From assembly GCA_016790695.1 (NCBI GenBank), contig JAEUOS010000027.1, forward strand, positions 1 to 64,000: DNA of 64,000 nucleotides, in the 5' to 3' direction. The position numbers and the translations under genes are program-made. Positions 54,462 through 63,199 of this stretch are shown here, piece after piece; the first letter of the stretch is position 1; every line of letters starts with the position of its first letter. A model generated the notes under the pieces. The model searched no databases and was not told the origin of the DNA. It saw only the letters and a list, made by a program, of their open reading frames with translations. This stretch comes from Burkholderiales bacterium. GTDB taxonomy: Bacteria > Pseudomonadota > Gammaproteobacteria > Burkholderiales > JAEUOS01.

Positions 54462-55325
54462 CTACATCCAGTAGACCACGATGTACAGGCCGAGCCAGAC
54501 GACGTCGACGAAGTGCCAGTACCATGCCGCGCCCTCGAAGGCGAAGTGATGGTCGGGCTTGAAATGTCCCTTCATGCAGCGCACCCACACGACGATCAGC
54601 ATGATCGCACCGACGGTCACGTGGAAGCCGTGGAAGCCGGTGAGCATGAAGAAGGTCGACCCGTAGATGCCGGTGGAGAGCTTGAGGTTGAGGTCGGAGT
54701 ACGCATGCGCGTACTCATAGGCCTGGAACCCGAGGAACACCACGCCGAGCAGGATCGTCAGGAACATGAACAGGTTGAGCACGCCGCGCTTGTTGTCCTT
54801 GAGCGCATGGTGGGCAATGGTCAGCGTCACCCCGGAGCTCAGCAGCAGCGCGGTGTTGATGGTCGGGATCCAGAACGGCCCCATCGGCGTGAAGCTCTCG
54901 GCGATCTCCGGACCGGCGGTCGGCCATTGCGCCTTGAAATCGGGCCACAGCAGCCGCTGATCGAGGTCGCCCAGCCACGGCACGGAGAACACGCGCGCGT
55001 AGTAAAGCGCGCCGAAGAAGGCCGCGAAGAACATCACCTCGGAGAAGATGAACCAGCTCATGCTCCACCGGAAGGAGACGTCGACCTTGCCCGAGTAGCG
55101 GCCGCCCTCCGACTCGCCGGCCACCGTGCCGAACCAGCCGAACAGCATGTAGACCAGGAAGGCGAGCCCGATCGCCAGCGCCCACGGGCCGGGGAACATC
55201 CCGTTGATCCAGGTCGCCGCGCCGAGCGCCATCAGGAACAGGGCGATCGACCCCTTGATCGGCCAGCTCGAGGGCTGCGGAATGAAGTAGTCCGGTGTCG
55301 ATCCGTGTGCGGCTGGTGCGCTCAT
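54462..55325 (-). CDS. ctaE: Cytochrome c oxidase subunit III
   Basis: A 287-residue seven-helix protein. FRWSMSWFIFSEVMFFAAFF is the signature of COX3, and the end GFHGFHVTVGAIMLIVVWVR and GAAWYWHFVDVVWLGLYIVV fit. It helps keep proton uptake. It is the last gene of the structural operon before the terminator. Confidence 0.98.
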   Translation of the reverse strand: MSAPAAHGSTPDYFIPQPSSWPIKGSIALFLMALGAATWINGMFPGPWALAIGLAFLVYMLFGWFGTVAGESEGGRYSGKVDVSFRWSMSWFIFSEVMFFAAFFGALYYARVFSVPWLGDLDQRLLWPDFKAQWPTAGPEIAESFTPMGPFWIPTINTALLLSSGVTLTIAHHALKDNKRGVLNLFMFLTILLGVVFLGFQAYEYAHAYSDLNLKLSTGIYGSTFFMLTGFHGFHVTVGAIMLIVVWVRCMKGHFKPDHHFAFEGAAWYWHFVDVVWLGLYIVVYWM

Positions 55326-55386
55326 GCTTGGTTCTCCTCGCTTCTATCCTGGGTGACGCCTTGAATTGTTGCCCGACTGCTCGACT

Positions 55387-55602
55387 TCATTTGGCGGTCA
55401 GAAACCTGACCAGTATGACCAGGGAGCCGACGAACACCGCGGCCCCGAAGATCCCGGCCACGATGACCTGCGCCGGGCGGATCTTCGCGATGTCGTCCTC
55501 GTAGCCGGCCGACTTGCGGATGCCGATGAACGACCACAGCACCGCGCGCGCGACCTGCGTCAGCGACGCCCCGCCTCCGCCCGCGCCGCTGCCGCCGCTC
55601 AC
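55387..55602 (-). CDS. DUF2970 small membrane protein
   Basis: A 71-residue protein with one C-terminal helix (about 47-68). SLTQVARAVLWSFIGIRKSA is the DUF2970 start. It lies in the cox operon of betaproteobacteria, between ctaG and ctaE; the role is unknown. Its start overlaps the ctaG stop by 4 nt. Confidence 0.92.
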   Translation of the reverse strand: MSGGSGAGGGGASLTQVARAVLWSFIGIRKSAGYEDDIAKIRPAQVIVAGIFGAAVFVGSLVILVRFLTAK

Positions 55603-56135
55603 GAATTGCCCTTTCCGGCGATCTCGAAGAACGTGTACGAGAGCGTGATCGTCGTGACGTCCTTCGACATGTCGGGATCGATCACGAACACCACCGGAAA
55701 CTGCCTGGACTCATGCGCGGCGAGGGTCTGCTGCTTGAAGCAGAAGCACTCGAGTTTCTTGAAGTACTGGGCCGCCGCCTTGGGCGCGTAGCTGGGAATG
55801 GCCTGGCCGGTCATCGGCCGGTCGCGCACATTGGTGACCTCGTAGATCACCTGGACCAGTTCGCCCGGGTGCACCTCGATGCTCCCCGTCAGGGGGCGGA
55901 ACCGCCACGGCAGGTGATTGGAGTTCGCGTCGAACTCGACGGTGACCTTGCGGCTGGTGTCGATCTGGGTGTTGGCCGGCTTCGCATCGGCCTTGACGAG
56001 TTCGTTGATGCCCGTGATCTCGCAGATGGCCTTGTAGAACGGCACGAGCGCGTAGCCGAAGCCGCCCATGATCAGGACGACGACCAGAAGCTTCCAGCGG
56101 GTTTCGCGGTTGCCCGCGGCTTGTGCGGAGTCCAT
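55599..56135 (-). CDS. ctaG: Cytochrome c oxidase assembly protein CtaG (COX11)
   Basis: A 178-residue copper chaperone that loads CuB of subunit I. A membrane helix lies at about 13-33, and CFCFKQQTLA is the conserved C-x-C copper motif in an immunoglobulin-like domain. It follows the small assembly protein by 16 bp. Confidence 0.97.
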   Translation of the reverse strand: MDSAQAAGNRETRWKLLVVVLIMGGFGYALVPFYKAICEITGINELVKADAKPANTQIDTSRKVTVEFDANSNHLPWRFRPLTGSIEVHPGELVQVIYEVTNVRDRPMTGQAIPSYAPKAAAQYFKKLECFCFKQQTLAAHESRQFPVVFVIDPDMSKDVTTITLSYTFFEIAGKGNS

Positions 56136-56151
56136 GCGCGTCGGTGCGGCG

Positions 56152-56271
56152 CTAGCCGATCAGATAGCGGCGGGCGATGACGCCGACGAAGAACACGACC
56201 ACGATCGACAGCAGCACCAGCGCCGTCCTGGCGTTGCCGCGCGAGTCGCCCGAATCAGGTGGTGTGGCCAT
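56152..56271 (-). CDS. Cytochrome oxidase small assembly protein
   Basis: A 39-residue protein found by reading the gap between ctaG and ctaD on the minus strand. A polar start (MATPPDSGDSRGNARTA) leads into one helix (about residues 17-33) and a basic end RRYLIG. This matches the tiny single-helix protein normally at this spot in betaproteobacterial oxidase operons. It is too short for default gene finders to always report. Confidence 0.85.
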   Translation of the reverse strand: MATPPDSGDSRGNARTALVLLSIVVVFFVGVIARRYLIG

Positions 56272-56355
56272 GTCGCCCGGTCGGCTGGCCGTCCGTCGCG
56301 CCGGCGGCCGGCACCGGCGCGCAACGGACGGACAAGCCGCATCGCATTCCCCGCC

Positions 56356-57951
56356 TCACTTGACCTGCGGCGCCGTCTCGAAGGTGTGGTAGGGCGCCGG
56401 CGAAGGCACCGTCCACTCCAGGCCCTCGGCGCCCTCCCAGGGCTTGTCGCCGACCTTGGCGCCGCCCTTGATCGCCTTCAGGACCACCACCAGGAAGATC
56501 AGCTGCGACAGCCCGAACCCGAACGCGCCCACGCTGGCGATCGCGTTGAAGTCGGCGAACTGGGTGGCGTAGTCGGGAATGCGCCGCGGCATGCCGGCCA
56601 GGCCGAGGAAGTGCATCGGGAAGAAGGTGATGTTGAAGAAGATGATCGAGGCCCAGAAGTGCAGCTTGCCCAGGCCCTCGTCGTACATGTGGCCGGTCCA
56701 CTTCGGGATCCAGTAATACGTTCCCGAGAACAGCGCGAACAGCGAGCCGGCGACCAGCACGTAGTGGAAGTGCGCGACCACGTAGTAGGTGTCCTGGATC
56801 TGGATGTCGATCGGGGTCACCGCGCAGATGAGGCCGGTGAAGCCGCCCATGGTGAACACGAAGATGAAGCCGACCGCGAACAGCATCGGCGTCTCGAAGG
56901 TCATCGAGCCCTTCCACATGGTGGCGATCCAGTTGAACACCTTCACGCCGGTCGGGACCGCGATGAGCATGGTCGCGTACATGAAGAACAGCTGCCCGGA
57001 CGCCGGCATGCCGGTGGTGAACATGTGGTGCGCCCAGACGATGAACGACAGGATGGCGATCGACGAGGTGGCGTAGACCATCGACGCGTAGCCGAACAGC
57101 TGCTTGCGCGCGAACGCCGGCACCACGTGGCTGATGATGCCGAACGCCGGGAGGATCATGATGTAGACCTCGGGATGCCCGAAGAACCAGAAGATGTGCT
57201 GGTACATCACCGGGTCGCCGCCACCCGCGGCGTTGAAGAACGAGGTGCCGAAGTGGCGGTCGGTGAGCACCATCGTGATCGCCCCCGCCAGCACCGGCAT
57301 GACCGCGATCAGCAGGTAGGCGGTGATGAGCCAGGTCCAGCAGAACATCGGCATCTTCATCAGCGTCATGCCGGGCGCGCGCATGTTGAGGATGGTGGTC
57401 ACGATGTTGATCGACCCCATGATCGACGAGGCGCCCATGATGTGCATCGCGAAGATGCCGAGGTCCATGCCCAGGCCCATCTGCGTCGACAGCGGCGCGT
57501 ACAGCGTCCAGCCGGCGGCGGTCGCGCCGCCGGGCACGAAGAACGAGATCACCAGAAGCATGGCGGCCGGAACCAGCAGCCAGAACGACCAGTTGTTCAT
57601 GCGCGCGAACGCCATGTCGGGCGCGCCGATCTGCAGCGGGATCAGCCAGTTCGCGAAGCCGACGAACGCCGGCATGATCGCGCCGAACACCATGATCAGG
57701 CCGTGCATGGTGGTGAGCTGGTTGAAGAACTCGGGGTTCCAGTACTGCAGGCCGGGCTGGAACAGCTCCATGCGGATGCCCAGCGCGAGCACGCCGCCGG
57801 TGAGGAACATGATGAACGAGAACCACAGGTACAGCGTGCCGATGTCCTTGTGGTTGGTCGTCATGACCCAGCGCATGAGGCCCGACGGCGGCCCATGGTG
57901 GTGGTCGTCGTGCCCGTGCGAGTGTCCGTGCTGGTCGAGAACTGCGCTCAT
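56356..57951 (-). CDS. ctaD: Cytochrome c oxidase subunit I
   Basis: A 531-residue subunit with 12 helices. H83 (TMHGLIMVF) is the low-spin heme ligand, GHPEVY (258-263) holds the CuB His and the cross-linked Tyr, and HFHYVL carries the other heme ligands. The D-channel and K-channel residues look intact. The N-terminus has a His-rich stretch, [14 protein letters not shown] (7-20), that is not part of the catalytic core. Activity: reduces O2 to water and pumps protons. Confidence 0.99.
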   Translation of the reverse strand: MSAVLDQHGHSHGHDDHHHGPPSGLMRWVMTTNHKDIGTLYLWFSFIMFLTGGVLALGIRMELFQPGLQYWNPEFFNQLTTMHGLIMVFGAIMPAFVGFANWLIPLQIGAPDMAFARMNNWSFWLLVPAAMLLVISFFVPGGATAAGWTLYAPLSTQMGLGMDLGIFAMHIMGASSIMGSINIVTTILNMRAPGMTLMKMPMFCWTWLITAYLLIAVMPVLAGAITMVLTDRHFGTSFFNAAGGGDPVMYQHIFWFFGHPEVYIMILPAFGIISHVVPAFARKQLFGYASMVYATSSIAILSFIVWAHHMFTTGMPASGQLFFMYATMLIAVPTGVKVFNWIATMWKGSMTFETPMLFAVGFIFVFTMGGFTGLICAVTPIDIQIQDTYYVVAHFHYVLVAGSLFALFSGTYYWIPKWTGHMYDEGLGKLHFWASIIFFNITFFPMHFLGLAGMPRRIPDYATQFADFNAIASVGAFGFGLSQLIFLVVVLKAIKGGAKVGDKPWEGAEGLEWTVPSPAPYHTFETAPQVK

Positions 57952-57997
57952 GCTTGCCTCTTCGAGAATGACTTGTTCGTGGCTCCGGCCGGCGCGC

Positions 57998-59206
57998 TCA
58001 CTGCGCCTTGGCGGACAGCTGGTTCAGCTTGGCGGCGTCCCAGGCCTTGGCGGCCTTGATGTCCGCGGGCATCACCGCGTCGCCGGTCTTGTTGCCCCAG
58101 CTGTTGCGGGTGTAGGTCAGCACCGCGGCCAGCTCGACGTCGGACAGGCTCTTGAACGACGCCATGGCGGTGCCCTGGCGACCGTTGAGCAGCACCGCGA
58201 TCGGGTTGTCCTTCGGCCCCTGCACGACCTTCGCGCCGTCGAGCGGCGGGAACGCCGGCGGCGTGCCCTTCCCGCTGGCCTGGTGGCAGGCGACGCAGGT
58301 GGCCGCATACACCTTCTCGCCGCGCGCGATCAGCTCGGCCTGGGTCCACTGCTTGTTCGGGTCATCCATCTTCGCGGCCATGAGCTTCTTCTGCTCCTCG
58401 ACCCACTTGGTGTAGTCCGCCTCGGTCTTGACGTTGACGACGATCGGCATGAAGCCGTGCTCCTTGCCGCACAACTCGGCGCACTGCCCGCGGTAGACGC
58501 CGACCTTCTCGGCCTTGAACCAGGTGTCGCGGATGAAGCCCGGGATCGCGTCCTGCTTGACGCCGAACGCGGGAATCATCCAGGCGTGGATCACGTCCTG
58601 GGCGGTGGTCAGGATGCGGATCTTGCGGCCGACCGGCACGACGACCTCGTTGTCGACCTCGAGCATGTAGTTGACGCCCTTGGGCGCCTTGCCCTCGATC
58701 TGCTCGCGCGGGGTCGACAGGCTGGAGAAGAAGCTGATGCCCTCGCCCTCGCCCTTGACGTAGTCGTACCCCCACTTCCACTGGTACCCGGTGGCCTTGA
58801 TCGTGATGTCAGCGTTCGAGGTGTCCTTCATCGCCAGCACCGTCTTGGTCGCGAGCGCGGCCATCACGATGACGATGATCATCGGCACCACCGTCCAGGC
58901 GATCTCGACGGCCGTGCTCTCGTGGAAATCCGCCGGCTTGTGGCCCTTCGACTTGCGATGGGCGAACACCGAATAGAACATGACTCCGAAGACCGCCACG
59001 AAGATGACCGCGCAGATGCCGAGCATCACGAAGTGCAGGTCATAGATCTGGCTGGCGATCCCGGTCACCGGCGGCGGCAGGTTGAGCTGGCGCACTGCCG
59101 GCCCGCCGGGCATGTCGACCACGGCTTGGGCAAGCGCAGCGCCGGCGCCGAGCGCCGGCACGGCGGCTGCCGCGACTTTGTTGATCCATTTTGCAACGCC
59201 CATCAT
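57998..59206 (-). CDS. ctaC: Cytochrome c oxidase subunit II with fused cytochrome c (caa3 type)
   Basis: A 402-residue protein. A signal peptide ends near ALAQA. Two helices (about 56-80 and 101-123) precede the CuA domain, with His207, C242, C246, H250 and M253 as ligands ([13 protein letters not shown]). Residues about 295-385 form a cytochrome c domain with heme motif CVACH (304-308). The fused heme marks a caa3-type enzyme. It starts the structural operon, with SD GAGGAG just before the ATG. Confidence 0.98.
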   Translation of the reverse strand: MMGVAKWINKVAAAAVPALGAGAALAQAVVDMPGGPAVRQLNLPPPVTGIASQIYDLHFVMLGICAVIFVAVFGVMFYSVFAHRKSKGHKPADFHESTAVEIAWTVVPMIIVIVMAALATKTVLAMKDTSNADITIKATGYQWKWGYDYVKGEGEGISFFSSLSTPREQIEGKAPKGVNYMLEVDNEVVVPVGRKIRILTTAQDVIHAWMIPAFGVKQDAIPGFIRDTWFKAEKVGVYRGQCAELCGKEHGFMPIVVNVKTEADYTKWVEEQKKLMAAKMDDPNKQWTQAELIARGEKVYAATCVACHQASGKGTPPAFPPLDGAKVVQGPKDNPIAVLLNGRQGTAMASFKSLSDVELAAVLTYTRNSWGNKTGDAVMPADIKAAKAWDAAKLNQLSAKAQ

Positions 59207-59251
59207 GCTCCTCGGTCGCGATTGGTTTGATTCGTTGTCCTGTGCCCGGAT

Positions 59252-59803
59252 TCAGGCCGGGCCGGCCGCGGCGCGCGCAGCCGCGAGGGCGGCACGCAGG
59301 TCGTCGGCGAAAGCGGTGCGACGCTCGAACCCCAGGTGCCGGCCGACTTCGGCGCGACGACCGGATTGCGTCAGGAAGACCTTGATCCGCTGCGGGCCGC
59401 GCTCGACCTCCAGCCTGGCCCACTGCGGATCGAATCGGCGCGTTTCCCGCCGGCGTCCCGCGACGTCCTCGACCGTCAGCGCGTCGACGCCGACGCGGAT
59501 CCGCTCATGGTCGCCGGCGCGGGCGCTGCAGACCGCGAACGCGGCCCCGAGCGCCAGCACCTCGAGGCCGACGAAGGGCAGGATCAGCCACGGACCGAAC
59601 GAGGCGAACGCCGCCCCGAAGGCAAACGAGACGGCGGCCAGACTCGCGAAGACCGCGAGCAGCGGCCAAGGGGCGATCGAGCAGTTGCGCCGCAGGAGGA
59701 ACTCGGCCGGGACCGTGTCGGGCCGCGCACCGGCGACGCAGCCGGCCGCGCGCGCATCGGAAACGGGAGGGCCGGCCATGGCAGGGAAATCGCGGCAATC
59801 CAT
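59252..59803 (-). CDS. DUF2244 membrane protein
   Basis: A 183-residue protein. EFLLRRNCSIAPWPLLAVF is the typical opening of DUF2244, followed by two helices (about 47-68 and 72-92) and a C-terminal soluble domain ending with VGRHLGFERRTAFADDLRAA. Function is unknown; it is usually near cox or respiratory genes. The start at 59803 lies 9 nt after a TATACT element; Met9 (MAGPPVSD) at 59779 is an alternative. Confidence 0.82.
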   Translation of the reverse strand: MDCRDFPAMAGPPVSDARAAGCVAGARPDTVPAEFLLRRNCSIAPWPLLAVFASLAAVSFAFGAAFASFGPWLILPFVGLEVLALGAAFAVCSARAGDHERIRVGVDALTVEDVAGRRRETRRFDPQWARLEVERGPQRIKVFLTQSGRRAEVGRHLGFERRTAFADDLRAALAAARAAAGPA

Positions 59804-59812
59804 AACCCTGCA

Positions 59813-59818
59813 AGTATA
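59813..59818 (-). promoter_or_regulatory. -10 element of the DUF2244 gene, 9 nt before its ATG
   Basis: TATACT on the minus strand (59818-59813), a 5/6 match, is followed by 9 nt and the ATG at 59803. No SD is present, and the -35 (TTCGAG, 17 nt upstream) is weak. If used, the leader would be about 3 nt. Confidence 0.4.
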
Positions 59819-59912
59819 GCAGTCTTCGCCACCCCCTCGAACAAGCGCGACACGGCGCCCGGCCGCGACGCCTTGGCCATGGCGTCGATCGGGACGGCGT
59901 CCGGCGTCCGGC

Positions 59913-61205
59913 TCAGCCGCCGGCGAACTGCTCCGACCACACCAGGGCGTCGAGGTGCGCCCGGTTGATCTGCTCGCTCGACAGCTGCAATGCGCGCGCC
60001 AGTTCGGCGATCTCGGTGCCGTCGGCGGTCTCGCAGGCCTCGACCAGCTGCAGGAACGGCGCGAGCAGCCCGGCGCGCTCGATCAGCGCGTCATTGATGT
60101 CGGAAGGCAGCACGATGTCCTGCAGCGCCTGCTCCATCGGCACCCCCAGCATCACGTCGAGCAGGGAGAACACGCCGGCGAGAAAGGCGTTGTCGCAGTC
60201 CTCCGGTGGCAGGCATTCGGCGGCGAGCAATTCCATGAACCGCGCACGGGTCACCGCGAAATTCGCCACCACGGGGGGCGCCGAGTCGCTCTTGATCGTC
60301 GTCAGCAGCAGCGCCGCCCAGCGGAACAGCTTCTTGAGCCCCAGGATCATCACCGCGTGGCGGAACGAGGTGACCTCGACGCCGAGGCCGAAGCCAGCCG
60401 AATTGATGTAGCGCAGCAGCTTGAACGACAGGGTCGGATCGCGCTTGAGCAGTTCCTCGATCGTCGCCGGATCGGCCTCCTTGCGCACCTGGTTGATGAG
60501 CTGGATCACCGTCGCGTACGCGGGGTTGGACAGCTTGGCGGTGACCGCGCTCGGGCGCTCGAAATGAAAGCCCTGGAAGAACTTCACGCCGAGCTGCCGC
60601 ACCATCTCGAACTCGGCGGCCGACTCGACGTTCTCGGCGATCACCTGCGCGTGCTGCTGGTTCGCGGCGATGCGCACGGCCGTCGGCACGGATTCGCGCT
60701 TCAGGCGCCGCAGGTCGAGCTTGATGTAGGACGCATGCGGCACCCACGGCGCGTACGGGCGCGTGAGCACGGTGGCGCCGAATGCGAGACGGAAGCCGCG
60801 CGTGCGCAGCTCCGCGAAGCGCTCGGCCGCCGCGGCGATCAGGTCCGGCGCGTTCTCTTCCACCGCCGGCACCTGCAGGACGATCCGTTCGGGGTCGACG
60901 ATCTCGAGGTGGACACCGGTGAGTTCGCCCGCGCCGCACCGCACGAAGGCGAGCTTGTTGCCGAACAGTGATTCGCTGCCGATGTTCGACAGCGCGCTGA
61001 ACATCACGGCGCTCTCGGTCGACGCGCTCTCGGCGTCGGCGACCGGATCGGCGGCCGGATTGCGCCGGTGCAGCAATTCGTAGCCGATCACGCCGCGCTT
61101 GGCGTCGAGGATCGGCTGGCGCGCGATGACCGCGATGTCGCCGCCGGTCGGGATCAGCGCGGCGGGCTGCAACGGATTGGCGGCGGCATGGGCAGACAAT
61201 GACAT
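59913..61205 (-). CDS. EAL-like/HDOD signalling protein (YuxH family)
   Basis: A 430-residue protein. Residues about 25-215 form an EAL-like domain with YELLHR in place of the EAL metal motif and QGFHFERP at its end. The middle aspartates of active phosphodiesterases are replaced (IKLDLRRLKRE), so it probably lacks c-di-GMP hydrolysis. Residues about 220-400 are an HDOD domain with RDPTLSFKLLRYINSAGFGL. Such proteins link nucleotide signalling to other outputs. It was started at MSLSAHAA (61205). Confidence 0.88.
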   Translation of the reverse strand: MSLSAHAAANPLQPAALIPTGGDIAVIARQPILDAKRGVIGYELLHRRNPAADPVADAESASTESAVMFSALSNIGSESLFGNKLAFVRCGAGELTGVHLEIVDPERIVLQVPAVEENAPDLIAAAAERFAELRTRGFRLAFGATVLTRPYAPWVPHASYIKLDLRRLKRESVPTAVRIAANQQHAQVIAENVESAAEFEMVRQLGVKFFQGFHFERPSAVTAKLSNPAYATVIQLINQVRKEADPATIEELLKRDPTLSFKLLRYINSAGFGLGVEVTSFRHAVMILGLKKLFRWAALLLTTIKSDSAPPVVANFAVTRARFMELLAAECLPPEDCDNAFLAGVFSLLDVMLGVPMEQALQDIVLPSDINDALIERAGLLAPFLQLVEACETADGTEIAELARALQLSSEQINRAHLDALVWSEQFAGG

Positions 61206-61278
61206 GACCGTATTCCGGGACGGATCGATGCCGCCATGATGCTGCACGCCCGGTGCCGCGCATGCCGGGATCTGAGCG

Positions 61279-62193
61279 CTAAAGGCCCCGCTGTTTGCGG
61301 CGCGGCGCGAACCGGACGATCGCCTCGCCTGCGGCGTTCGCGCGCGGCTGCGCGCGCCACGCATGGCCATGGATCACCTCGAAGGTCGCCGGCACCCTGC
61401 CGTCCTGGCGCCACGCCTCGTACGCCGACCGCATCCGCCGCAGGCGCGCCGGCGGCAGCAGGCCGCGCGCGCGGCCGCGCATGACGTTGACCGAGCCGGT
61501 GGCGCGCAGGTCCGCGAACAGGCCGTCGAGCGATTCGTAGGTCAGCGTCATCAGTTCCATGTCCATGACCGGCGCATGAAAGCCGGCGCGCCCCAGCGCG
61601 TCGCCAATGTCGTGCAGGTCGATGAAGCGCCGCACGTGGCAGTTGCCGCCGGCGGCCGCGAATGCGGCGCGCAACTCCTTGAGGGTGTCGGGGCCGAGCG
61701 TGCTGAACATCAGCAGGCCGCCGGGCGCGAGAACACGCGCCGCCTCGCGCAGCGCCGGCAGGGGGTCGTCGTGCCAATGCAGCGCGAGATTCGACCAGGC
61801 GAGCCCGAAGGCCCCGGCGGCGAACGGCAGCGCCGACAGATCGGCCGCCACCACGCCGGCAGCCGTTCCGCCGCGGCCGAGCCAGCGTCGCCAGGAGGGC
61901 ACCGGCTGCACGCCCAGGCGCGCCATCGCCGGCGACAGGTCGACCCGAACCACCCGCGCGCCGGGAAAGCGGCTGCCGAGCGCCGGGGTGCCGGGGCCCG
62001 ACCCGCATCCGAGTTCGACGATCTGCTGCGGCGCGACGCGCATCAGGTCGAGACGCTCGATCATGCGCCCGGCGATCTCCCGATGCAGTGCGTCTCCGGC
62101 CGCGAAGCCGGCAGCCGCACGCGCGAACGCGCGCTTGAGGGCCGCGCGCTCGGCGAAGAACGGTTCATCCTGCGGTGCGGCGCTATCATGCAT
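61279..62193 (-). CDS. bioC: Malonyl-ACP O-methyltransferase BioC
   Basis: A 304-residue SAM methyltransferase that disguises malonyl-ACP for biotin synthesis. IVELGCGSGPGTPALGSRFP is the SAM loop, WSNLALHWHDDPLPALREAA is a BioC signature, and LMFSTLGPDTLKELR matches the family's substrate part. It is not next to other bio genes. It is divergent from comF. Confidence 0.9.
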   Translation of the reverse strand: MHDSAAPQDEPFFAERAALKRAFARAAAGFAAGDALHREIAGRMIERLDLMRVAPQQIVELGCGSGPGTPALGSRFPGARVVRVDLSPAMARLGVQPVPSWRRWLGRGGTAAGVVAADLSALPFAAGAFGLAWSNLALHWHDDPLPALREAARVLAPGGLLMFSTLGPDTLKELRAAFAAAGGNCHVRRFIDLHDIGDALGRAGFHAPVMDMELMTLTYESLDGLFADLRATGSVNVMRGRARGLLPPARLRRMRSAYEAWRQDGRVPATFEVIHGHAWRAQPRANAAGEAIVRFAPRRKQRGL

Positions 62194-62313
62194 CGTGCGG
62201 TCGCTTCGAATGGTGTGCGGCGCCGGTCCATCGCCCCGGCGGAGCTGCCCCTGCGCGAGGCGGCCGCGGCGAAGCCGGCGCGCTTGGTCGCCGGCCCCGA
62301 CCGGCAAGGCGCA

Positions 62314-63012
62314 ATGATGGCATGGCTCGCCGCGATCGGCCGCATCGCACTCCCGCAGGATTGCCGGATGTGCGCGCAGCCCGCTGACGCGCCATTGTGC
62401 GCCGGCTGCGCAGGCGACCTGAGAAGGATGCCCCCGCAGCGCTGCCCGGTGTGCGCGGAGCCGGCACCCGGCGGCCTCCCGTGCGGTGCATGCATCGCCG
62501 CGCCGCCCGCGTTCGATGCCACGGTCGCTGCCCTGCGCTACGAGTATCCCGCAACCCGCCTGATCCAGGCGTTCAAGTACGCGCCGGTCGTCGGCCTTGC
62601 CAGCCCGCTGGCCGAACTGCTCGCCGAGGCGGTCGCGGCAGACGGGCCGGAACGGCCGGACATCCTCGTCGCCATGCCGCTGTCGCGCGAGCGGCTGGCC
62701 GAGCGCGGCTTCAACCAGGCGCTCGAGCTCGCCCGCATCGCCGGTCGCCGCATCGGCGTCCCGCTGGCCGCGCGCGCCGTGGCCCGGGTACGCCACGGCC
62801 CCGCGCAGGCCGGGTTGCCGCTGGCGGAACGCGCGCGCAATGTGCGCGGCGCGTTCGTCGCGACGCGTCGCTTCGACGGCCTGGATGTCGCCGTGGTCGA
62901 CGACGTCATGACCAGCGGGGCGAGCCTCGACGCCCTGGCCAGGGCGCTGCGCGCCGCCGGCGCGCGGCGCGTGCGCAACTGGGTGCTGGCCCGGGCCTGC
63001 GACCCGGCCTGA
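62314..63012 (+). CDS. comF: ComF family phosphoribosyltransferase-like protein
   Basis: A 232-residue protein. A zinc-finger region at the start has four Cys pairs (Cys17/20, 29/32, 44/47 and 57/60). PLSRERLAERGFNQALELAR is the ComF motif, and VAVVDDVMTSGASL is the PRPP-binding loop. ComF proteins are needed for DNA uptake in naturally competent bacteria. The start ATG at 62314 follows a divergent bioC by 120 bp. Confidence 0.92.
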   Translation: MMAWLAAIGRIALPQDCRMCAQPADAPLCAGCAGDLRRMPPQRCPVCAEPAPGGLPCGACIAAPPAFDATVAALRYEYPATRLIQAFKYAPVVGLASPLAELLAEAVAADGPERPDILVAMPLSRERLAERGFNQALELARIAGRRIGVPLAARAVARVRHGPAQAGLPLAERARNVRGAFVATRRFDGLDVAVVDDVMTSGASLDALARALRAAGARRVRNWVLARACDPA

Positions 63013-63199
63013 GATGCCGCCGGCTGCGCGGGGGCGCATTGGCCGCTTGCACTTGACTTAGAATCGCGGCTTGCGCGGCCGGACGCGATGCAGCACTGCC
63101 TCCGGTCTCCGCAGGTCCGCCGAACCCCTGCGCTCCGACCGGTCGAAGCCCCGCTGCCCCGGTCTGCCGCCGTTCCCTGCGCTGTTTCCTGTCAATGCC

